This document shows, in pieces, positions 58,015 to 64,000 of a stretch of DNA of 64,000 nucleotides. The DNA comes from CBDBCU01 sp965242615. GTDB lineage: Bacteria > Chloroflexota > Dehalococcoidia > Lucifugimonadales > UBA3495. The number at the start of each line of letters is the position of its first letter. The stretch's first letter is position 1. The stretch lies in the NCBI GenBank assembly GCA_965242615.1, contig CBDESR010000005.1, positions 1,488,001 through 1,552,000 on the forward strand, written 5' to 3'. The notes beneath the pieces were generated by a model. That model ran no database searches. It was not told where the DNA came from and worked only from the letters and a program-made list of their open reading frames with translations. A program made the position numbers and the translations under genes.

Positions 58015-59604
58015 ATGCCCGTTGACCCGATTAGCTTGGAAGTTTTTAAGAATATGTTTGTGTCCGTTTCGGAGGAGATGGGCGTGGCTTTGCTGCGGAC
58101 GGCTTATTCGCCCAACATTAAGGAGCGGCGGGATTTTTCTTGCGCCGTCTTTGACCCGGCGGGGCAGATGGTGGCTCAGGCCGCCCATCAACCGGTGCAT
58201 CTGGGGGCGATGCCGGCGTCGGTGCAGGCGGCTTTGGATACTTTTCCCAATGCCCTGCGTCCCGGCGATTTGGTTATCCTTAACGACCCTTACCTGGGCG
58301 GCACACACCTGCCGGATATTACTTTGGTGGCGCCGGTTTTTGCCGACCAAGGGGGCGGCAAGGAATTGGTGGGCTTTGTTTCCAATCGGGGACATCACGC
58401 CGATGTGGGGGGGATGACGCCCGGCTCTTTGCCGCTGTCCACGGAGCTGTATCAGGAAGGGCTGATTTTGCCGCCGCTTAAACTGGCCCGGGGCGGTCGG
58501 CTTAATCAGGAAGTGGTGCAGCTGCTTTGCCGGAATTCCCGCACTCCGGAGGAGCGGCGCGGCGATTTGGCGGCGCAGATTGCGTCGGTACGGGTGGGCG
58601 AGCGGCGGCTGCGGGAAGTGGTGGAACGCTATGGCACATCCGAAACTGCCGAACACATGGCGGCGCTGCTGAACTATTCGGAACGGGTTACGCGGCAAGC
58701 CATCGCCGCGATACCGGATGGGGTGTATCGGGTAACGGATTATATGGATGATGACGGGCTGACTACGGAGCCGGTGCCAATCGCCGTGGCAATTACCGTG
58801 GCCGGGGACGGGATGACCATTGACTTCAGCGGCACGTCGCCGCAGCGGCCCGGCTGCATTAACGCGCCGCAAGCCGTTACCGCATCGGCTTGCCTGTATA
58901 TGGTGCGCTGCATTGTGGGCAATGATGCGCCGGCTAATCAGGGCTGCCTGCGGCCGGTGGAGATTATCACGCCGCGGGGGACGCTGGTGAATCCGGAACC
59001 GCAGCGCGGGGTGGCCGGCGGCAATGTGGAAACTTCGCAACGGATAACGGATGTGCTGCTGGCGGCGATGTCCCAAGCGTTGCCGCAACTAATCCCGGCG
59101 GCCAGCCAGGGGACGATGAATAACCTGCTGATTGGCGGCCACGATTTGGAGCGGGAACGCCCCTTTGTCTATTACGAAACGATCGGCGGCGGGATGGGGG
59201 CGCGGCCCGACCGGGACGGCATTTCCGGCATTCATACCCACATGACCAATACGATGAACACGCCCATTGAGGCGTTGGAGTTCGCCTTTCCGCTGCGGTT
59301 GAAACGGTATGCGCTGCGGCGCGGCTCCGGCGGCGGCGGGCAATACCGGGGCGGCGATGGCTTGGTGCGGGATGTGGAGTTTCTGAGTCCGGCCCGGGTT
59401 ACTATTCTGTCGGAGCGGCGCAAATTTCATCCGCCGGGCTACTATGGCGGGCAACACGGGCAGCCGGGGGAGAATGTGCTGCTGCGCGGCGGGTATGAGG
59501 AGGTTCATCTGGCGGGCAAGGAAACGCTGGATGTGGAACCCGGGGATATTCTGAGCATCCGGACGCCCGGCGGCGGCGGCTGGGGCCGGCCGGTTGAGGA
59601 GTAG
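58015..59604 (+). CDS. Hydantoinase B/oxoprolinase family protein
   Basis: 529 residues from the ATG at 58015. The N-terminus DPISLEVFKNMFVSVSEEMG, then RRDFSCAVFDPAGQMVAQAA, VILNDPYLGGTHLPDITLV and NRGHHADVGGMTPGS, matches HyuB subunits that hydrolyse hydantoins, 5-oxoproline or acetone-carboxylase-type substrates. It usually works with an ATP-dependent HyuA subunit, which is not encoded next to it. A full-length member. Possibly paired with a distant HyuA. Confidence 0.92.
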   Translation: MPVDPISLEVFKNMFVSVSEEMGVALLRTAYSPNIKERRDFSCAVFDPAGQMVAQAAHQPVHLGAMPASVQAALDTFPNALRPGDLVILNDPYLGGTHLPDITLVAPVFADQGGGKELVGFVSNRGHHADVGGMTPGSLPLSTELYQEGLILPPLKLARGGRLNQEVVQLLCRNSRTPEERRGDLAAQIASVRVGERRLREVVERYGTSETAEHMAALLNYSERVTRQAIAAIPDGVYRVTDYMDDDGLTTEPVPIAVAITVAGDGMTIDFSGTSPQRPGCINAPQAVTASACLYMVRCIVGNDAPANQGCLRPVEIITPRGTLVNPEPQRGVAGGNVETSQRITDVLLAAMSQALPQLIPAASQGTMNNLLIGGHDLERERPFVYYETIGGGMGARPDRDGISGIHTHMTNTMNTPIEALEFAFPLRLKRYALRRGSGGGGQYRGGDGLVRDVEFLSPARVTILSERRKFHPPGYYGGQHGQPGENVLLRGGYEEVHLAGKETLDVEPGDILSIRTPGGGGWGRPVEE

Positions 59605-59663
59605 TAATCGCCGGGCCGGGTTCCGTGTTATCCTGTAATTATCCCTTACTGCTGAGCGTTGCG

Positions 59664-60869
59664 ATGAACCGGGCCGACACCTTCCGCGATAAGCTGATCC
59701 TGCTGCTGCAAGACCATTATATTGGCGTGGGCTACCTGACGCCGCTGCCCCGGGGCGGGCGGCTGCGCGGGACGGCGGCCCTAGAGATGGAGCAGGCTTT
59801 GGACGGTTGGGCGGCCGGGCAACCGGCAGCCAACCCGGGGGATGGCGGACAAGGTACGGCGGGGGCGCCGGCCGGGGAGTTGGTGTACGGCAACGGCTGC
59901 TTTGCGGTCGGCCGCTATGCTGACGCCGCCGCGGTGTATGCCGGCATCCTAGACGGGGAGCCGGATAACCCGGCGGCCCGCTTTAACTTGGGTTTGTGCT
60001 GGCTGCGGCTCAAGGAGCCGGCCAAGGCGGTGGCGGAGTTGACTGCGGTAATGGAGCAGCAGCCGGAATTGCCGGAAGTCCATTATCAGCGCGGCAATGC
60101 CTATGATGATTTGGGCGAGGTTGCGGCGGCGCTGTCGGACTACGCCGCCGCCATTGCCCGGAATCCGGATTATCTGCAAGCCCATTACAATCAGGGCGTC
60201 GTGCTGGCGGCGGCCGGGCGGCATCGGGATGCGGTGGCCGCCTTTGACCGGGTTATTGAACTGCGGCCGGCCCTGTCTAACGCCTATCTGAATCGGGGGG
60301 CGTCTCTGGATGAATTGGAATTGCACGACCGGGCGATTCGCGATTACGGCGCCGCCATTGACTTTAACCCGGAGAATGTGGATGCCTATTTCAACCGCGC
60401 CCGCACTTACTATTACCTGGGGCGCATCGCGGAAGCCATTGCCGATTATACGGAAGTGGTAACGCGGCGGCCGGAGGATGCGGAAGCCTTTAACAACCGG
60501 GGGTTGGCGTATGACGCTCTGGAGGATTATGCCAGCGCGTTGGAGGATTACACGGCGGCGGTGGCATTGTGGCCGGATTTTCCGGCGGCGTTGAACAACC
60601 GGGGCGCGGCATACGAAGCATTGGGCGAGGCGGCGGCGGCGCTGGAGGATTATCTGGCGGCGCGGAATGGGGATCCGCGTTTTGCCGTAGCCTGGTACAA
60701 CGCCGCCCGGGTTTATGCCGGTCAAGGTGAAATCAATCCTTGCCTGCAATGCCTGGAGCAGGCGGTGGAGTTAGCGCCGCATTTTGCCGACGAAGCCGCT
60801 GAGGATGATAACCTGGGGTGGGTTCTGGAGTTGCAGGAATTGAAACGGAAACGGGGAGCGGGCGGGTAA
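59664..60869 (+). CDS. Tetratricopeptide repeat protein
   Basis: 401 residues from the ATG at 59664. After an N-terminal region of about 75 residues, about eight TPR units follow, e.g. ARFNLGLCWLRLKEPAKAVA, AHYNQGVVLAAAGRHRDAVA, AFNNRGLAYDALEDYASALE. TPR arrays serve as protein-protein scaffolds. No signal peptide, TM or enzymatic domain. The gene starts 59 bp after hydantoinase B, so it may be cotranscribed. Confidence 0.88.
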   Translation: MNRADTFRDKLILLLQDHYIGVGYLTPLPRGGRLRGTAALEMEQALDGWAAGQPAANPGDGGQGTAGAPAGELVYGNGCFAVGRYADAAAVYAGILDGEPDNPAARFNLGLCWLRLKEPAKAVAELTAVMEQQPELPEVHYQRGNAYDDLGEVAAALSDYAAAIARNPDYLQAHYNQGVVLAAAGRHRDAVAAFDRVIELRPALSNAYLNRGASLDELELHDRAIRDYGAAIDFNPENVDAYFNRARTYYYLGRIAEAIADYTEVVTRRPEDAEAFNNRGLAYDALEDYASALEDYTAAVALWPDFPAALNNRGAAYEALGEAAAALEDYLAARNGDPRFAVAWYNAARVYAGQGEINPCLQCLEQAVELAPHFADEAAEDDNLGWVLELQELKRKRGAGG

Positions 60870-60905
60870 GTTGCGGCTGCGGTTTAACCGGCTGGCGGCT
60901 TCAGT

Positions 60906-60930
60906 GGTTCCGTTTGCTTTTAGGGTACGG
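60906..60930 (+). repeat. Single arm of the 16.5-kb inverted-repeat element
   Basis: 22 of 25 bases match the left arm at 16519. It overlaps the stop codon of the minus-strand gene at 60920. No second arm was found nearby. Confidence 0.6.
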
Positions 60931-61375
60931 GATAATCGGGCATCTCTACACCGGTCTTACATTGGTAGGCAAACATAGTCACCCCCACTTCCCCCTCATC
61001 CCTAAATGCACCACCCGGGTTTATCGCTTGCCCGTTTTCCCAGAACACCTCAAAGGCTTCGATGACGGTGAAGCCCAAGGTGCTGCCGTCTTGGAACTGC
61101 GCCCACCACATGGTCGTTGTCGCCCAATTTTCCGAATAGTTGCGCCGCTCCCCGACCTCACAAGAGGGACGCTTATCGATTTGGAAAAACCGGCAGTTCT
61201 GGATTCCCGCAACCCGGCGAATGTCCAAGATGATAGACCGCTGGGAAAGCCCGTTTTCAGCGGCAGCAATCAACCGCTTCTCAAACTCGGCGGCGATGGT
61301 AACCTCGGGGTTATCCTCCTCCTTCCTTCGGGGAAGGGAAAAGACCGGCCGGATGCCGGTAGTAATTTCCGTCAT
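60920..61375 (-). CDS. Uncharacterised 151-residue protein
   Basis: GAGGAGG precedes the ATG. The middle AATTMWWAQFQDGSTLGFTV-like stretch and EAFEVFWENGQAI are aromatic-rich; an N-terminal TGIRPVFSLPRRKEED is charged. No TM helix or signal. No family recognised. It is 15 bp downstream of a lipoprotein gene on the same strand and probably shares its transcript. Confidence 0.55.
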   Translation of the reverse strand: MTEITTGIRPVFSLPRRKEEDNPEVTIAAEFEKRLIAAAENGLSQRSIILDIRRVAGIQNCRFFQIDKRPSCEVGERRNYSENWATTTMWWAQFQDGSTLGFTVIEAFEVFWENGQAINPGGAFRDEGEVGVTMFAYQCKTGVEMPDYPVP

Positions 61376-61390
61376 ATTCTACCTCCTCTG

Positions 61391-61897
61391 TTACGGCGTG
61401 AAAGTGATAGTCCCTGCCGAGGTAATGACTTGGCAACTGCCATTGGGGTAATGGCGGATAGGCGGGTTACAAAACATTTCGTCGACGTAGTCGCTGACTT
61501 GCCGGGGGGAATAAAGGTCAATCACCAGTTGCTCGCCCGGAAAGGTTTCCAGCAAGACCTCCGTAATGACTTGGTAATCAGGTGTCTTACTGAAACAGGT
61601 GAAGTTTCCGGAGAGTTGGAATTCGGGAATGCAGGTTACAGTATAAGGCAATTCCCCTAACCAGGACAAGTACGAATCACCGTCCGTCCAGCCATCCGCC
61701 GGAAAGTTGATTTGGGGAATCGCCGGCGCAACTGTCGCGGTGGGAGCCGGGGTAAAGGTGGGCGTGGGCAACGGGGTGTCGGTTGGAACAGCAGCCGGGG
61801 GCGGTGCGGTAGGGGCTACAGCGGGCACATCCCCGGCACTCGAGCAACCGATAAGAAAGATTACCAAGCCTACCCACGCGTAAAGAACTCGGTTCAT
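61391..61897 (-). CDS. Small lipoprotein with Pro/Thr linker
   Basis: 168 residues after GGAGGG. Lipobox FLIGC places the lipid Cys at 18. A PTDTPLPTPTFTPAPTATVA-type linker leads to a domain of about 100 residues with four cysteines (VTCIPEF, FTCFSKT, MFCNPPI, SCQVIT), likely two disulfides outside the cell. The fold is not recognised. The start of a two-gene unit with the 151-residue protein. Confidence 0.7.
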   Translation of the reverse strand: MNRVLYAWVGLVIFLIGCSSAGDVPAVAPTAPPPAAVPTDTPLPTPTFTPAPTATVAPAIPQINFPADGWTDGDSYLSWLGELPYTVTCIPEFQLSGNFTCFSKTPDYQVITEVLLETFPGEQLVIDLYSPRQVSDYVDEMFCNPPIRHYPNGSCQVITSAGTITFTP

Positions 61898-61972
61898 TGG
61901 TTTCCCTCCTAAAAGTAATGGCGTCCATCACTCCACTATCGAGCGGAACCGTTTTGGCGGCCCGGCTTGGGC

Positions 61973-63385
61973 TTAATCCGGGTCGCGGTCGCTGCTTTCC
62001 GCCGGCTCTTTTTCGTATTGCTGCAGGGCCGCCCAATCCTGCCGCAAGGTGTCCATTGCCCGGGAATCGGTTTCCCGGCGGCCGTAGTGGGCTTGTTGAA
62101 AGCCGCCGACAATGCGCGCGACCGGGGCCGGCGGGAGGGTATCATCCAGCGTATCCTGATGTTCCCGGGGGGTCTGACCGTCAGACTTGGGGCGGCCCAG
62201 GTGGTCGGATAATTCCAAAAAGCGGTGATAGACTTCCCGGGGATTTTCCGGTTCCGGGCGTTTGCTTTCATCGGCAGTAGCCTTTTGTACCAGGTTGTGC
62301 CACCAGTCGTTGACCGCGCCGAACAAGTCCCGGTTGGCTTTGCCCCAAGTGAACAGGGATTCGCGCACTTCTTGCACCTCGCCGGAACGCCGGAGCAAGC
62401 GGCGGAAACGGAAAACCCGGAACAATACCCAACCGGCGAGCAGGGTTGCCGCCATAACGACCAGCCAGCGCAGCAGGGTATAAATCCAGCCGGGCGGGCC
62501 GTCGCCCTCGACTTCCTCGAGGTTTTCGTGGAAACGGCGCAGCTGTTCCTGGGCTTCGTCAAGGCCGCTCAAGTCGCCGCCGCCTAATACGGTGGTGAGC
62601 CAGTTGCCAAAGGCGACGAGGGCGGCCGCCAGATAGCCCAAGCCTAACAGGATGGGGCGCAGGATCCAGTCGCCAACCCGCCCGGCCGTGCGCAGGATGG
62701 CGCGGGTGGCGTCATCCAAGCCGCCCAAGCCGAGGCCGCTGATGAGCAGCGCCAACAGCAGCACCGCGCCGACCATTACGCCGATGGGCAAGAACCACTC
62801 CCGGGACATTCCCTGCCCATCGGCGGCCTCGGCGGCAAAACGGGCTAGAGACAATCCCGCCAAGCCTACGGCAAAAAAGCCGATGACCAGCCAGACCGGG
62901 ACGATTGCTCCCGGGGTCAGGGCGTCAATAATTACTGCGCCCACTACTACCCCTAATCCCCACTGAAAGGCGCCGCGCACCGTTTCGAGGGTTACTTCGT
63001 CGTGGGCCAGGCTGCTGCCCCGCCACCATAAAGCTACCAGAAAAGCCACCGTCAAGGCCAGGGCAAAGGCGGTCTGAAGGTCGCCGCTGAGGATCCGGCC
63101 CAAGGGCATAAAGCCCATTCCGCTTAAACCGGCTAATAGCAGCAGGGAGAGCAGGCTGAGGGACAAGCCGATGACGCCGCGCAGGTTCAGGGAAAAGCGG
63201 ATCGTCTGGATGTAGAGGGAGAGCAGAAAGGCCCAAGCCAAAGCCAGCAAGACCAGCCAAAGCGGCAGCCGCGCCGCCGCCGTGCCGGTCAAAGTGGTGA
63301 GCAGGGCAATTAGCAGGTAAGCGGCGGCCGCTTCCAGAAACAGGGCGGCGCCGGTGACGGCGCTAGTCCGCCAGAACTGACTCAT
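61973..63385 (-). CDS. Polytopic membrane protein with DUF4129-type C-terminal domain
   Basis: About 470 residues. The ATG at 63385 overlaps the DUF58 gene end by 23 bp. Eight to nine TM helices (1 to about 310) precede a cytoplasmic region with PREVYHRFLELSDHLGRPKS and TPREHQDTL, the DUF4129 motif normally found at the end of transglutaminase-like membrane proteins. The transglutaminase domain itself is absent. It follows a DUF58 gene, the usual MoxR-DUF58-TGc/DUF4129 neighbourhood. Confidence 0.78.
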   Translation of the reverse strand: MSQFWRTSAVTGAALFLEAAAAYLLIALLTTLTGTAAARLPLWLVLLALAWAFLLSLYIQTIRFSLNLRGVIGLSLSLLSLLLLAGLSGMGFMPLGRILSGDLQTAFALALTVAFLVALWWRGSSLAHDEVTLETVRGAFQWGLGVVVGAVIIDALTPGAIVPVWLVIGFFAVGLAGLSLARFAAEAADGQGMSREWFLPIGVMVGAVLLLALLISGLGLGGLDDATRAILRTAGRVGDWILRPILLGLGYLAAALVAFGNWLTTVLGGGDLSGLDEAQEQLRRFHENLEEVEGDGPPGWIYTLLRWLVVMAATLLAGWVLFRVFRFRRLLRRSGEVQEVRESLFTWGKANRDLFGAVNDWWHNLVQKATADESKRPEPENPREVYHRFLELSDHLGRPKSDGQTPREHQDTLDDTLPPAPVARIVGGFQQAHYGRRETDSRAMDTLRQDWAALQQYEKEPAESSDRDPD

Positions 63386-64000
63386 ATTCAGCCGCCGTTT
63401 CCGCTTCGAGAGTGTCAAGAATCGGGCCCAAGGAATGGACGGTTACGCCGGACAAGCGGATTTCCGGGCCGCCATCGCCGGCGTACAGCACAATCACCCG
63501 GTAGCCGCGGGCTTGAAAGACGGCAATTTCATCAGCCAGGGCCCGGGTGACTACCGCCGTAACCAGGGCGACGGTAGCGCCGGGGGGCAGGGAATCCCGC
63601 GCGCTTTGCAGCATATCGACCAGGGTAATCACCGAGTAAGGGCCGGCCATAGCCAAGGCTTCCAGAGTCAAGCCCAACTGCTGGCGGGAACTGCCTAGAG
63701 GTATGCTGATGCCCTTGCCGGAATAGACGGCTACTCCGTTGCTGATTAGCCCGAAACTGTAGCCGGCTTCAGCGCAATAGCCGGCTACCGAGGCCGCCAC
63801 GGTAACCGCCCGCTCAAAACGCCGCCGGTTGCTGCCCTGCCAGGCGAATTCGTTGGTGGTGGCGTTCATTGCAATCAGCACATTCAGGGCTACGGCCGGC
63901 TCGAAGATGCGGGTTTGGAGCAGGGAACGGCGGGCGGTGGCTTTCCAGTCAATATGCTTCATGGGGTCGCGGGGCTGGTAATCCCGCAGCCCCATAAACC
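63363..64000 (-). CDS. DUF58 domain protein, 5' truncated by window edge
   Basis: 212 codons visible; the frame continues past the right edge without a start being required. GLRDYQPRDPMKHIDWKATA is the diagnostic DUF58 motif (usually GxRxYxxGD). The remaining part is a VWA-like fold with LNVLIAMNATTNEF in place of the usual LVLDxS. Such proteins work with MoxR AAA ATPases, which should lie to the right of this window. Its tail overlaps the next gene by 23 bp. Confidence 0.83.
   Translation of the reverse strand, partial: FMGLRDYQPRDPMKHIDWKATARRSLLQTRIFEPAVALNVLIAMNATTNEFAWQGSNRRRFERAVTVAASVAGYCAEAGYSFGLISNGVAVYSGKGISIPLGSSRQQLGLTLEALAMAGPYSVITLVDMLQSARDSLPPGATVALVTAVVTRALADEIAVFQARGYRVIVLYAGDGGPEIRLSGVTVHSLGPILDTLEAETAAEYESVLAD

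Noticed and set aside
1..64000. tRNA or rRNA genes
   Set aside because: No T-loop/acceptor combination or rRNA-like stretch was found by eye; a tRNAscan-SE run would settle it.

Overview
This is high-GC bacterial DNA with no rRNA or tRNA gene visible. Gene content suggests a Chloroflexota heterotroph, perhaps of the SAR202 or sponge-symbiont type. The hints are lipoproteins with Pro/Thr-rich linkers, many small catabolic enzymes (two fumarylacetoacetate hydrolases, dienelactone hydrolase, hydantoinase B, CocE hydrolase, tricarballylate-dehydrogenase-like flavoprotein), a fused 2-oxoacid:ferredoxin oxidoreductase and frequent TTG/GTG starts. This taxonomic reading is inference; no marker gene is present.

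Layout. 0-5.4 kb: truncated HtrA-like protease, a two-subunit ThDP decarboxylase divergent from a PhnZ-like HD protein, a flavin reductase and a PH-like membrane protein, then a non-coding block holding copy 1 of a ~580 bp repeat that looks like a promoter-driven structured RNA gene. 5.4-15.3 kb: an anchored protein of five tandem Cache-like domains, two DUF4258-like/DUF2283-like gene pairs, and a family-5 peptide/solute ABC uptake system (two binding lipoproteins, two permeases, no ATPase). 15.4-24.8 kb: HTH protein, a toxin-antitoxin-like pair, a nested inverted repeat, a bifunctional-nuclease-domain protein behind a consensus promoter with palindromes, nitroreductase, an AAA ATPase with a PD-(D/E)XK-like partner, CocE hydrolase, ammonium transporter, HEPN-like protein and PIG-L deacetylase. 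24.8-30.5 kb: copy 2 of the RNA-like repeat (inverted), dispersed REP-like palindromes, a chimeric gene made from the 5' end of the neighbouring flavoprotein gene, the flavoprotein itself, and a second AAA ATPase with a TOPRIM-like partner. 30.5-44.6 kb: catabolic and housekeeping genes, and a HepT/MNT module between 61-bp direct repeats that carry a promoter-like sequence. 45-52.5 kb: a type II restriction-modification pair, an orphan, a two-domain VOC protein, GPP34 and a type IIG-like restriction-modification enzyme. 52.5-64 kb: KorAB, a protease-RCC1 lipoprotein, a retropepsin-like protein and its partner, hydantoinase B, a TPR protein, an uncharacterised protein, a lipoprotein, and DUF4129/DUF58 genes at the right edge.

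The most unusual elements are the two inverted copies of the RNA-like gene about 20 kb apart, the two ATPase-effector pairs, the HepT/MNT pair in which the MNT catalytic residues and the HepT target tyrosine both look lost, the five-Cache protein, and the chimeric gene at 26.3 kb.
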